Positions 17,209 through 26,299 of a DNA stretch of 64,000 nucleotides are shown here, piece after piece. The notes beneath the pieces were generated by a model that ran no database searches, was not told where the DNA came from, and worked only from the letters and a program-made list of their open reading frames with translations. The DNA is from CAZIVP01 sp964542915 (lineage in GTDB: Bacteria; Calditrichota; Calditrichia; Calditrichales; Calditrichaceae). The position numbers and the translations under genes were made by a program. The stretch lies in NCBI GenBank assembly GCA_964542915.1, contig CAZIVP010000011.1, positions 1-64,000 of the forward strand. Direction: 5' to 3'. How positions within the stretch are numbered: the stretch's first letter is position 1; the number at the start of each line of letters is the position of its first letter.

Positions 17209-19329
17209 TCAAGCTAAACCGTATCGTTTGCGAATGATCCATTCGGCGATTATAATCGCCAGAAACAGGATTAACAGTATCGGCGTATTCCAGATTTCAA
17301 TGGTAGCCTTTTCACGAATTCGCTCCGGCTGCAGATTTAATGCGGGTTGCAACGAATCCAGCCCCGCCGGGCTCACATAAAAGCCGCCGTATTGTCCGGC
17401 CAGACTTCTTAAAAAAGTTTGATTCTGAGCCGTCTGCAAAAGTTCACGCTCGTAAGGAACAACCTGAAGCTCCAGGCGGTCGCTTCCAATGGTTTGGCCG
17501 TTATAAAGCCCTTTGCCGTTAATGACCAATTTACCGGCCGACGGCGGGATGAATTCGGCCTTATAATGCCCTGCACTGTCGCCGCGCATCTCCACCTGAA
17601 ACGATTGTTCCCGATTGCGCACCTGCAATTGAATTTGACCGTCGGGGATTGCAGAAAAATCGCTGTCATACAGATGGCCGTTTATGGTAATCGTATTGCC
17701 GAGTCTGTAAACATTGTTCTCTGAATGGAGAATCACGGGCTTCAATTGTGTCTTATTGCCGAGCCAACGCGCGGCGTTTTGCAGCAGTCGTCCGTAGCCT
17801 TCATTCAACGTCATTTGGTTTTGCATTAAGAAATGCCAGCGCCAGAATGCCCGTCCGTTAAACCAGATACTCTTGTGATTCCGCTCTTCATAAGAAACGA
17901 TGAGCGGGACGCTTCCGTTTTCAGCGGATACCAACGTTCGGGCATCAGGTTTTAAGTCCGCGTTGGGCTTATTGGTGATTACCGGCGGAAGCTGTTCCCA
18001 GAATTGCTCCTGAAGTTCGCGACTATCGAACAAGTTGACGACGGGATGAACCGTTGCGGGATTCGTCCGGTACGACTGTAATTCCAGGTCATTTTGAGCC
18101 GGTTGCCTCAGATTGACCGGTAAGACGGTATCCATGCGCTCCAGGCGTTGTAATCCCGTAATATTGGGATTAACAACCATCACGCCGGGCTGTCGGGTCT
18201 GTAACATATGGTTCAGGCGTGTGATAGTCGCGGATCGGGTAAAGCGACCGGGATGGTTGACAAGTACCAGTACATCGAGACTGTCGATCATCGCTTCATC
18301 GGCGCTTCCGTAAAATTGCCCCGATGGCTTTTCCACAAATCGGTAAACCTCCACATTTTCGTAACGCCGAAGTAAAAACCGGATAAATTTACTGTCATAA
18401 TCAAGTTGGCCTGCAAATACGCCGATCCGTAAACGATTTTTTAATACTTCCTGAACAATCGTGCGGCTGTTATTGCGGGTATTGCTTTCTTCATCAACGG
18501 CATCGATCGAAACGGATAAACGGTGCAATCCGGTCGTTTCGTGTTTGTGATCGAACGTGACGCTTTGTTCGCCTGATCCGGGCTGTAGTAAAACGGCCTT
18601 ACTGAAGAGTGTTTTGCCGTCTTTTTTAAGATGCAACATGGTATTTTGCTGCTTTGATAATTTGCTGCTGCCGATTTGCACTTCGATTTGCTGCACTTGG
18701 TTCTGATACGTTACGGCGTCAAACTGCACGTCAGCGATATACAAATCGCTTTTGCCGCCGCGATTGCCGATTCCCACGGTATAGACCGGCATGTCAAGCG
18801 TGTGGGATTTTCTCAGGGGGTAACCGGCGATGGTTTGGTTTCCGTCGGAAATAATACACGCCTGCCGGTATCCCTCATTCGAAAGAAAGCGCAGGACGGC
18901 GTTAAAATCGGTTCCGCGTTCGCCGGGTTCCACGGTATCAACAGCCGATCGTTCAACATTGGTGTTGAAAGCAAACCAGTCCGTTTCCATGTCTTCGGGC
19001 ATGATCAATTTCATGCGATTGATAACCGAACGGGCTTGCTGCCAGCGATTTCCATCATTTTCACGGATAGCCATAGAAGCGGAGTTATCAACCAGCACAG
19101 CCGTTCGCGGCAATTTCGATTTAATGTAAGTGAGCGACAACTGCGGCGCAAAAAACAGTAGAATCAGAATAAATACGGCCGCCGCCCTCAAAAACCCAAG
19201 AATGTAGCGGGCCCGTTTATTGATTTCGGGAGTAGTTCGGCGGTATAACACAGTTCCGGTTACAGCCGCTGCAACAGCAATGAGCAGCACAAAGATAAAC
19301 GGAACGTTTAATTGGACGAGTTCAGGCAT
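17209..19329 (-). CDS. Membrane-anchored VWA-domain protein (BatA-like)
   Basis: 706 residues. Two N-terminal membrane helices (about 9-28 and 41-63) are followed by a von Willebrand A domain with the MIDAS motif DNSAS (about residue 82) and ISDG loop, a long beta-rich periplasmic region, and one C-terminal helix (NTPILLILFLAIIIAEWIIR). The layout matches large BatA/DUF1355-like proteins of the FCB group. Function is undefined in this class (envelope complexes, often with MoxR ATPases, which are absent here). Confidence 0.82.
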   Translation of the reverse strand: MPELVQLNVPFIFVLLIAVAAAVTGTVLYRRTTPEINKRARYILGFLRAAAVFILILLFFAPQLSLTYIKSKLPRTAVLVDNSASMAIRENDGNRWQQARSVINRMKLIMPEDMETDWFAFNTNVERSAVDTVEPGERGTDFNAVLRFLSNEGYRQACIISDGNQTIAGYPLRKSHTLDMPVYTVGIGNRGGKSDLYIADVQFDAVTYQNQVQQIEVQIGSSKLSKQQNTMLHLKKDGKTLFSKAVLLQPGSGEQSVTFDHKHETTGLHRLSVSIDAVDEESNTRNNSRTIVQEVLKNRLRIGVFAGQLDYDSKFIRFLLRRYENVEVYRFVEKPSGQFYGSADEAMIDSLDVLVLVNHPGRFTRSATITRLNHMLQTRQPGVMVVNPNITGLQRLERMDTVLPVNLRQPAQNDLELQSYRTNPATVHPVVNLFDSRELQEQFWEQLPPVITNKPNADLKPDARTLVSAENGSVPLIVSYEERNHKSIWFNGRAFWRWHFLMQNQMTLNEGYGRLLQNAARWLGNKTQLKPVILHSENNVYRLGNTITINGHLYDSDFSAIPDGQIQLQVRNREQSFQVEMRGDSAGHYKAEFIPPSAGKLVINGKGLYNGQTIGSDRLELQVVPYERELLQTAQNQTFLRSLAGQYGGFYVSPAGLDSLQPALNLQPERIREKATIEIWNTPILLILFLAIIIAEWIIRKRYGLA

Positions 19330-19431
19330 AAATAACGTAACTTGTTAATTTTAACGGCAGCGAGTCCGGGTCCGGCTTTTCATCACTGGACATATACCCG
19401 ATTCATTCTATTGTTTTCATAATGCGTCATA

Positions 19432-20436
19432 TTAGGTTTCATTCAACTTCAACGCCGGGTAAGCGTTCAATTCCGGCGGCGACATCACTCCCTTTTTGAG
19501 ATACTCCCACCCGGCGCGGGCGATCATGGCGGCGTTATCCGTACAAAACCGCAACTCCGGTAACAGAAGCTCCAATCCTTTTTTTTGACAATCATTGGCA
19601 AGCCAACGACGCAGTAAAGAATTGGCCGCCACGCCGCCGGCAATTGCCACCGTTTTACAATCAAAATGTTGGGCGGCTTCCAGCGTCTTCGTCACCAAAA
19701 CATCAACGGCGGCCTCCTGATAAGAAGCGCAGATATCGTCGAGATGCTCGTTTACCGAATCCCGGGAATGGCTCTGAATATACGTCAGCAACGCCGTTTT
19801 TAATCCGCTGTAACTGAAATCAAACGGCGCGTTTTTTAACTTTGCCCGCGGGAAACGGAAAAATGCCGCATCGCCGTTTTGCGCCCTGCGATCCATTTCC
19901 GGGCCGCCCGGATAGCCCAGTCCCAGCATTTTGGCGCCCTTGTCAAAGGCTTCGCCTACCGCATCATCGCGGGTTTGTCCGACAATCCGGTATTTTAGAT
20001 GATCGCTCATGACAACCAGTTGTGTGTGCCCGCCCGAAACGATTAGAAAAAGCATTGGGAAGGTATAGTGTTCCTGCGTTAACAGATTGCCGTAAATATG
20101 ACCTTCTATGTGGTTGACGCCAATAAAAGGTTTGCCTAATGCCCGGGCTGCACCCTTTACAAAATTTAATCCTACAAGTAGCGCACCCACTAAACCCGGT
20201 CCGTGGGTAACGGCAAAACCGTCCATATCGGTGATATCGCAATCGGCTTCTTTCAGGGTTTTTTCCACAATGGGTACGATGAGACGCACATGCGCACGCG
20301 ACGCCAGCTCCGGGACAACGCCTCCGAATCGGGCATGCACTTCTTGAGAGGAAATGATGCTGGATGCGACGTCGCCATCCTTTATAACGGCGGCCGACGT
20401 CTCGTCGCACGATGTTTCGATACCGAGAATGTTCAT
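19432..20436 (-). CDS. tsaD: tRNA N6-threonylcarbamoyladenosine transferase
   Basis: 334 residues of typical length. It opens with MNILGIETSCDETSAAVIKD and has the metal-binding HIEGHIY motif, GVAANSLLR and the C-terminal ELRFCTDNAAMIARAG. TsaD transfers the threonylcarbamoyl group to A37 of ANN-decoding tRNAs, with TsaB/E/C partners not in the window. Its start overlaps the YbbR stop (ATGA). Confidence 0.97.
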   Translation of the reverse strand: MNILGIETSCDETSAAVIKDGDVASSIISSQEVHARFGGVVPELASRAHVRLIVPIVEKTLKEADCDITDMDGFAVTHGPGLVGALLVGLNFVKGAARALGKPFIGVNHIEGHIYGNLLTQEHYTFPMLFLIVSGGHTQLVVMSDHLKYRIVGQTRDDAVGEAFDKGAKMLGLGYPGGPEMDRRAQNGDAAFFRFPRAKLKNAPFDFSYSGLKTALLTYIQSHSRDSVNEHLDDICASYQEAAVDVLVTKTLEAAQHFDCKTVAIAGGVAANSLLRRWLANDCQKKGLELLLPELRFCTDNAAMIARAGWEYLKKGVMSPPELNAYPALKLNET

Positions 20437-21383
20437 TGCGTCGATTCTTTACGTTCTAATTTTAAACGGAATATCTCCGGACTGGCGCTGACAATCTGGA
20501 CGCCTTCCGGCGCTTCCACCTCTACCGGATATCGTAATCGGCCCACTTCAAAGTCTTTTCCATAATCAAAATAAGCAGTGACCTGATCCTGAGATAATGA
20601 AGTGATCAGGTCTTCGCCGCCTTTTACTTTTAACGAGATGTTCGAAGGTTGAGCCGACGCCTTCAATTCCGGCGGAACGCCGATGATCTGGATGGGAACA
20701 TTATAAATTTTACGCTCCACCAGTTGTTCAATTTCGAACTGGACCGTGGCAGTGGCCGGATCCAGATTCAGTACGGACGGCCTGGGATTGATCAGCGCAC
20801 AGCGCACCTGGAAGGGATATTTGACTTCCCGGCGGGTAATCATTTCCGTTTTTACTGTACGGATGTCATCCACCATCGATTGCGGTCCGCGCACATAAAC
20901 CGATTCCGGTATGGCTTGGTATTCCATCAGAAGATAGCCCAACATGGGTTTAATTTCATTTTGTACCAGTACCGGTTTACGCTGTTCCGAAAATTTATCC
21001 ACTTTTAAATGCAGCGTCGTCGGTCGGATGATATCGACAAGTTCAATACCCATTTGTGTCGATACGTTCAGTTGCGATCGGTAATCGTTCAACCGTATAA
21101 CCGTATCTTTTGACAGTTCCCTGAATTCCAGATTCATATTTTGTTTAATAAACTGCAGACCGAGCAGCGCCCTTCCTTTACCACGAACCTCAAGCTCCAG
21201 TTCCTGCGGTGGTATGGCCTCCAGAACATAACCGGGCGCCACGTGACTGATCTCGAAGGGGACAACAATGCGCGTGGCATACTCACGTTCCGTTGTTACC
21301 ACAAACCATAATAACAGGGCCAGAATAAACGACGTTAACAATGGTTTGTAATTATTTCTGAAGAATGAAAATTTTGGCACCAT
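20433..21383 (-). CDS. YbbR-domain membrane-anchored protein
   Basis: 316 residues. One N-terminal helix (LLTSFILALLLWFVVTTERE, about 15-34) is followed by repeated beta-rich YbbR domains (for example PFEISHVAPGYVLEAIPPQE and PVEVEAPEGVQIVSASPEIF). In Firmicutes and many others YbbR (CdaR) is encoded beside the diadenylate cyclase CdaA; no cyclase gene is adjacent here, so regulation of c-di-AMP is only a possibility. Translationally coupled to tsaD. Confidence 0.85.
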   Translation of the reverse strand: MVPKFSFFRNNYKPLLTSFILALLLWFVVTTEREYATRIVVPFEISHVAPGYVLEAIPPQELELEVRGKGRALLGLQFIKQNMNLEFRELSKDTVIRLNDYRSQLNVSTQMGIELVDIIRPTTLHLKVDKFSEQRKPVLVQNEIKPMLGYLLMEYQAIPESVYVRGPQSMVDDIRTVKTEMITRREVKYPFQVRCALINPRPSVLNLDPATATVQFEIEQLVERKIYNVPIQIIGVPPELKASAQPSNISLKVKGGEDLITSLSQDQVTAYFDYGKDFEVGRLRYPVEVEAPEGVQIVSASPEIFRLKLERKESTQ

Positions 21384-21487
21384 TGTATTTTATATTTTGG
21401 TTTCACGCTCCTATTCAGTTGCAGAGCCGCCGGGCGCTGCCTCTGAGATCGTATCAGTGATATCTTCCGGTACCATCTGAACAGGCT

Positions 21488-22291
21488 TTATTTTTCCATC
21501 GTAATTATTATAGAATCATTTTCTTCATCGACGTCAAAGTAACGGGCCGCGTTGCCCTGGGATACCGCCACTTCGAAATAATCATGGCTGTTCCACAGAG
21601 CCATCGGTTCGCCGGTTTTCTTTTCTGTATAGTAACGGTTAACCCGTTTTGTAGCAAAATTTTTGAAGCGAACGCTTTTTATCGCTTTACCCTGGAGTTC
21701 ATCAAATGCGCTCTTCCGTAAAACGCTAATAATATTTCCAAAGCGGTCTACGGTGAGTATCGGTACTTTGATCTCATTGTCACGCACTTCGATGCCGGCG
21801 TCCGTGGGTAATACGACAGGCCGGTTAATCGCCGGACCATAAAGATCGCGGGCATCCCCAAGTGCCAGCCGCGCCGCAGTCGGGGCAAAAATATCCCGGG
21901 CGTGGAATGTGCTGCTTATGGCCTGTCTGCCAAGCGCGCTTATATTAATTTCATAGGCTTCATAGTATCGGGAGCGTTCTAAGACCATTTGAAACAATCC
22001 GTTATCGGGACCGACGAAATAGAAGCGCTCCGTCTTAATAAGAATCGGTTTGCGTGAACCGCCGACGCCAGGATCGATAACGGCCAGGTGCACGGTACCG
22101 GACGGAAAGCGGTCGTAATAATTGGCCAACGCATAGGCGCCGTGTTGAATATGAAACGGTTTTATATCATGAGAAATGTCGATCAGCTCCGCCTGCGGCG
22201 CCATGGTTTTCATCACGCCTTTAACACTGCCCACATAACCGTCCGCCGTCCCGAAATCCGTTAGTATCGTGATGAGGGTTGGCGCACTCAT
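21488..22291 (-). CDS. SAM hydroxide adenosyltransferase (DUF62)
   Basis: 267 residues from the ATG at 22291, which overlaps the mutM stop (ATGA) and has AGGAG 10 bases upstream. The start motif ITILTDFGTADGYVGSVKG and the VIDPGVGGSRKPI motif identify the fluorinase/chlorinase-like DUF62 family. Members hydrolyse S-adenosylmethionine to adenosine and methionine using activated water rather than halide. Its physiological role is unclear. Confidence 0.9.
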   Translation of the reverse strand: MSAPTLITILTDFGTADGYVGSVKGVMKTMAPQAELIDISHDIKPFHIQHGAYALANYYDRFPSGTVHLAVIDPGVGGSRKPILIKTERFYFVGPDNGLFQMVLERSRYYEAYEINISALGRQAISSTFHARDIFAPTAARLALGDARDLYGPAINRPVVLPTDAGIEVRDNEIKVPILTVDRFGNIISVLRKSAFDELQGKAIKSVRFKNFATKRVNRYYTEKKTGEPMALWNSHDYFEVAVSQGNAARYFDVDEENDSIIITMEK

Positions 22292-23109
22292 GAGGCGTGG
22301 ACTCCTATGGATTCGGTTTGACACCCCGGACAGATGCGGGTAGAGCGGCTTGCGATTATGTTCTTAATAATGATCGAACCGCATCTACGACAGGGTTGAC
22401 CTTCCCGTTTATATACTTCAAAGAATTTCTGGTTTTGCCCGCTGTCGCCATTGAGGTCCCGGTAATCGGATATGGTGCTGCCCATGTATTTGACGGCGCG
22501 GTTCAGAATAAATCGTATGGCCTCATACAAAGTTTCAGCCTTTTCCGCGGTAATTCGGGAAGCGGCTTCCTTCGGATGAATGCCGGCGCGATAAAGGCTT
22601 TCGTCGGTGTAAATGTTGCCCAATCCCGATATATAGCGTTGCGATAGTAAAAAGGCTTTTATATTCATAGAGCTCTTATTCAGGACATTTCGAAATGTTG
22701 TAAGGCTCCATTCCTCCCCGAGTGCATCGGGCCCCACCTTATATAAAATATCTTCGGGATGGCATACATGATAGATGCGGCCAAACTTGCGAATATCTTT
22801 AAAATACAAAGCGGAACCGTCAGCAAAATGCACAATCGCACGGATGTAGTCGTGCTCCGGATGCGGCTGATTGCGATAGATGAGTTGGCCGGTCATACGC
22901 AGATGAATGATAAGCGCCGTTTCGGACAACTCCAAAACGATGTACTTGCCCAGGCGAGCAACCGTTTTTACGATTTGTCCGCGGAGGGTTTGATGGCATT
23001 GATTCTGAAAGGTTTTCATCCACACGGGCTGAACCGACGAGACCTCTTTGGCGATAATCATCGATTGCAATTCACGCCGTACCGTTTCAACTTCAGGCAG
23101 TTCGGGCAT
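22288..23109 (-). CDS. mutM: Formamidopyrimidine-DNA glycosylase
   Basis: 273 residues. The catalytic N-terminus PELPEVETVRREL is intact (Pro2 nucleophile, Glu3), as are the H2TH region (LSQRYISGLGNIYTDESLYR) and the C-terminal zinc finger CRRCGS...CPGCQ. It removes 8-oxoguanine and formamidopyrimidines from oxidised DNA. Overlaps the DUF62 gene by four bases. Confidence 0.97.
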   Translation of the reverse strand: MPELPEVETVRRELQSMIIAKEVSSVQPVWMKTFQNQCHQTLRGQIVKTVARLGKYIVLELSETALIIHLRMTGQLIYRNQPHPEHDYIRAIVHFADGSALYFKDIRKFGRIYHVCHPEDILYKVGPDALGEEWSLTTFRNVLNKSSMNIKAFLLSQRYISGLGNIYTDESLYRAGIHPKEAASRITAEKAETLYEAIRFILNRAVKYMGSTISDYRDLNGDSGQNQKFFEVYKREGQPCRRCGSIIIKNIIASRSTRICPGCQTESIGVHAS

Positions 23110-23228
23110 ATCCTCTATCCACTCCGTACATAAAAGATTGAATTTAATGATTTAAGGGCTATAATCCAAGTCCATGTTTCGCTTGCCGTAAGCGTCGAAT
23201 CACAAATCACGGAAAAGCACTGCCTGTC

Positions 23229-24122
23229 TTATTTCGTCGGTTTCTTTAACCGCTCTCTGGCTTTCTCGATCCATACCGTTAAATCCTCCGGTGCAGGCGG
23301 ATGGTTCCGGGCGATGATAAACTGTCCGAGCGCATCGTTGTAGTTTGCAGCATTAAAATAATAGCGTCCTTTGTAATAATGGTAAAATCCGCGGCCCAAC
23401 CATGTCGGTTGCAACTCCGAAAGGTAACGAAAGCCCGAATCGAATTGCTCTTCTTTAAACAGCGCATCAAGTAAGAGAAGGGCATCCTGTTGCGATTCAA
23501 TTAAAACGGTACGTTGCCCGAAAAGTAAATCGATAACACGCTGATAATAATTGCGGCGGCCGGCCAGATGAGCCTGAAAACGCCGGAATTGATCGGATAG
23601 ATCTCTGTTTTGTTCCCTGCACACCGTTTGATAACGACGCCCCACTTCCCGTGCTTTTTGTAATTGGTCCAGGTTCAGGTAGAGATTGGCAATTTCGACC
23701 AGCAATTCCACACGGCTCTTCGCAAGATTATAAGATCGCTCCAAACACTGAACCGCTTTTTGATAGTCGTGCTCCCCGCGATATAGGTATCCCATTCGTT
23801 GCCAGGCCTGGGCGTTATTGGATCGTAGTTCAATCGAACGGCGATAACTATCAATCGCCGCATTGTTTCTGTCCAAACGCTCCAACAGGCGACCTTTTAA
23901 CAGAAAGAAATGGGCAATCTGTGCATTGTGGGCTATAGCCGAATCGACTGCTGTCAGAGCCGCTGCATAGCGTTGTTCCTTTTCGAGACCGAGCGCCCGG
24001 TAGTAAAATTTATAAGCGGATTCCGATTTTACTGGAGGCGGGCTCTGGTAGGTGTTATAGCAAGCGGTTAAAATCACCAGGGAGAAAACAAAAACATACG
24101 TTTTTTTTGACGCATCCATCAT
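23229..24122 (-). CDS. TPR-repeat lipoprotein
   Basis: 297 residues. A signal peptide ends in the lipobox LTAC (Cys ~20), so the mature protein is lipid-anchored. At least four tetratricopeptide repeats follow (residues ~40-175, for example AQAWQRMGYLYRGEHDYQKA), then a further helical segment. Likely a scaffold in envelope complexes. Function not deducible. It and the next two genes are closely spaced on the same strand. Confidence 0.82.
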   Translation of the reverse strand: MMDASKKTYVFVFSLVILTACYNTYQSPPPVKSESAYKFYYRALGLEKEQRYAAALTAVDSAIAHNAQIAHFFLLKGRLLERLDRNNAAIDSYRRSIELRSNNAQAWQRMGYLYRGEHDYQKAVQCLERSYNLAKSRVELLVEIANLYLNLDQLQKAREVGRRYQTVCREQNRDLSDQFRRFQAHLAGRRNYYQRVIDLLFGQRTVLIESQQDALLLLDALFKEEQFDSGFRYLSELQPTWLGRGFYHYYKGRYYFNAANYNDALGQFIIARNHPPAPEDLTVWIEKARERLKKPTK

Positions 24123-24145
24123 GGGATATCAAGTTGGCGGATATG

Positions 24146-24781
24146 TTAGCGTTTGGCGTAGGATAATTGCTCTTGCAGCCACGTCAGAAAGCCGTTACAC
24201 TGATTGTCTGTTTGCGGATTATGCCTGGAATGCAACCGTTCCCTCAGATAAGCCTCGATTTCACTGACGAAGAGTCCGTTATCATCCTGGAGCCAGGTAT
24301 GAATATGCCGTTTGATCAAGATAAGATCATGGCTTTTGCAGGCGATATCTCCTAATAAATGGGCGGCCACATGGCGAAGGTCGCTGTCCTCGCTATCTTT
24401 CGCTTTCGTTATGTAACGCAGTACGCTTTCGGTGTGCGAAGAGGCGCAATATTCCAGAGCATGAAGGGCAAACTGTCGCAGATTGGTATCCGTATCCGCC
24501 ATAATTTTCCGGAAAGCTCTATCCCAGCCGTCACGCGGACCGTAGCGGCCGATCATTTCCGCCAGAATGCTTTTATCCTTGAGCGCCTTATGATTGGATT
24601 CACCGAAATAGGCATCCAGCGCCGCCGGAATATGCTCATAATCTTCCTCTTGCACATCTTCAGGGCGGTTTTTATCCATGGCCTGACAAATATGAATCAA
24701 TAAGGTAGTGGCCGCATTGGTTTTACCCGTCGAAGGCTTTGTCGATATAAAATAATCGTATAAGTTCTGTAAATTATGCAT
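24146..24781 (-). CDS. Helical HEAT-like repeat protein
   Basis: 211 residues, no signal peptide. Several ~35-residue helical pairs (LRQFALHALEYCASSHTESV, LRHVAAHLLGDIACKSHDLI) look like HEAT/PBS-lyase-type repeats. No catalytic motif. Family not otherwise recognised; a protein-interaction role is possible. Confidence 0.65.
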   Translation of the reverse strand: MHNLQNLYDYFISTKPSTGKTNAATTLLIHICQAMDKNRPEDVQEEDYEHIPAALDAYFGESNHKALKDKSILAEMIGRYGPRDGWDRAFRKIMADTDTNLRQFALHALEYCASSHTESVLRYITKAKDSEDSDLRHVAAHLLGDIACKSHDLILIKRHIHTWLQDDNGLFVSEIEAYLRERLHSRHNPQTDNQCNGFLTWLQEQLSYAKR

Positions 24782-24799
24782 TGCGATCGTATTTATTAA

Positions 24800-25282
24800 T
24801 TAAAATTTGTATCCGATATTGCGCAGGAACGATTTGCGCTTTTCGATATCTTCCTGATTTTCGATGCCCACCGGTTTATAACCGTCGACCACACCTAAAA
24901 TAGCGCGGCCCTGTTCCGTTTCGGCGATCACAACCTCAGTGGGGTTAGCCGTGGCGCAAAATATCCGGGTAACTTCGGGTACATTTTTGATGGTATTCAA
25001 CACATTGACGGGAAAGGCATTGCCCAAAAAAATAATAAAACTATGCCCGGCCCCGATAGCCAGTGCATTTTTCTGAGCCAATTGCATCAAGGCGTCGTCA
25101 TTACCGCTGTAACGGACCAGTTTTGCCTGGGACGCTTCACAAAAAGCAAGACCGAATTTAATATTGGGATTGATGTTTACGATGGCTTCATGTAAGTCTT
25201 CCACTGTTTTGATGAAGTGCGAATGTCCGAGTATAAAATTCATCTCTTCGGGCTTTTCGACGGCTACGGTTGTAATGTCCAT
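24800..25282 (-). CDS. Adenosine-specific kinase (DUF355)
   Basis: 160 residues from the ATG at 25282, with GGGAG upstream; a longer reading to 25306 lacks support. The sequence MDITTVAVEKPEEMNFILG and later FGLAFCEASQAKLVRYSGND and FCATANPTEVVIAETEQGRA fit the DUF355 family, characterised structurally and biochemically in Pyrobaculum as an adenosine-specific kinase. Soluble and compact. The family is common in archaea and scattered in bacteria. Confidence 0.85.
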   Translation of the reverse strand: MDITTVAVEKPEEMNFILGHSHFIKTVEDLHEAIVNINPNIKFGLAFCEASQAKLVRYSGNDDALMQLAQKNALAIGAGHSFIIFLGNAFPVNVLNTIKNVPEVTRIFCATANPTEVVIAETEQGRAILGVVDGYKPVGIENQEDIEKRKSFLRNIGYKF

Positions 25283-25405
25283 TTTAGACTCCCTAAGTGG
25301 ATACAAGTAATTATTTTACAAACTACAATATAATTCGGATAAACGGTTTAATGCAATTGAATATTCGGAGGCGTAACAATTTTATGTCTTGATGCTTAAT
25401 ACGAT

Positions 25406-26230
25406 TCAGCCTTTTACGGAACCCGAAAGCAGGCCGGCAATAATCTGTTTTTGTAACACAATCACCAACAGAATCAAAGGAACGGTTACCACCACCGAAG
25501 CCGCTGCAATATCGCCCCAGGGCACCTCGTAAATACCCGGAAACAGGGCAATGCCGACGGGAATGGTTTGAGAGGCGGGCGTTGAAGTAAAGGTCAATGC
25601 AAAAATAAATTCGTTCCATGCAAATATAAAAACGAGTATGGATGTCGTGAAAATAGCCGGTTTGGTAACCGGCAACACTACTTTTCGATAGAGCTGCCAC
25701 GAGGAACATCCATCGATACGGGCAGCATCGATCAACTCCCGCGGTAATTCGCGGAAAAAATTGTGTAGTGTCCAGATCATGAACGGCAAGCCAAAGGAAG
25801 CGTATGGAAAAATAAGCGCCAAATAGGTGTCGCGTAAATGCGCCCAACGGATCATCAAATAAAGGGGACTGACGATAGCGATTGGCGGAAACATGGAGAC
25901 GGCCAGAATAACACTGAGCGCAATCGGTTTCCAGGTGAATTGAAAATAGGCCGTAGCGTAAGAGGCCAACGATCCTAACAGAAACGCTAACAGGGTTGTC
26001 GCCGTGGCAACCACAAAACTGTTCAGTATAAAATATCGGAAATCGGCACTGCTCAACACCGCCTGATAGTGGCTCCAATCCAGGCCTGTGGGTAACACGG
26101 GTGGTAATTGCGAGATTTCGCCGGTAGGCGTTACCGATGTTATTGCCTGCCAAATGTAGGGCAACACAAACCAGCTGATGGCCAGAAACGTTAAAGCGAT
26201 ATTCAACAATTCTTTAGATTTTAACCGCAT
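25406..26230 (-). CDS. Sugar ABC transporter permease, MalG-type (orphan)
   Basis: 274 residues with six membrane helices and the EAA loop ELIDAARIDGCSSWQLYRKV (about residues 170-190) that docks to the ATPase. It is a carbohydrate-uptake (CUT1) inner-membrane permease. Neither a partner MalF-type permease, a binding protein nor an ATPase lies beside it: its neighbours are selB (69 bases upstream) and the adenosine-specific kinase. It may be a relic or may pair with distant subunits. Confidence 0.9.
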   Translation of the reverse strand: MRLKSKELLNIALTFLAISWFVLPYIWQAITSVTPTGEISQLPPVLPTGLDWSHYQAVLSSADFRYFILNSFVVATATTLLAFLLGSLASYATAYFQFTWKPIALSVILAVSMFPPIAIVSPLYLMIRWAHLRDTYLALIFPYASFGLPFMIWTLHNFFRELPRELIDAARIDGCSSWQLYRKVVLPVTKPAIFTTSILVFIFAWNEFIFALTFTSTPASQTIPVGIALFPGIYEVPWGDIAAASVVVTVPLILLVIVLQKQIIAGLLSGSVKG

Positions 26231-26299
26231 AAACCGCTCGCTTCACTGCATTAGTGAATTTCAGAACCGACCAGCATAAAAAGAAAGGATTGAATTAAA

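Noticed and set aside
25323..26153. 276-codon open frame in another frame over the orphan permease
   Set aside because: Cys/Arg-rich shadow; the permease frame has six helices and an EAA loop.
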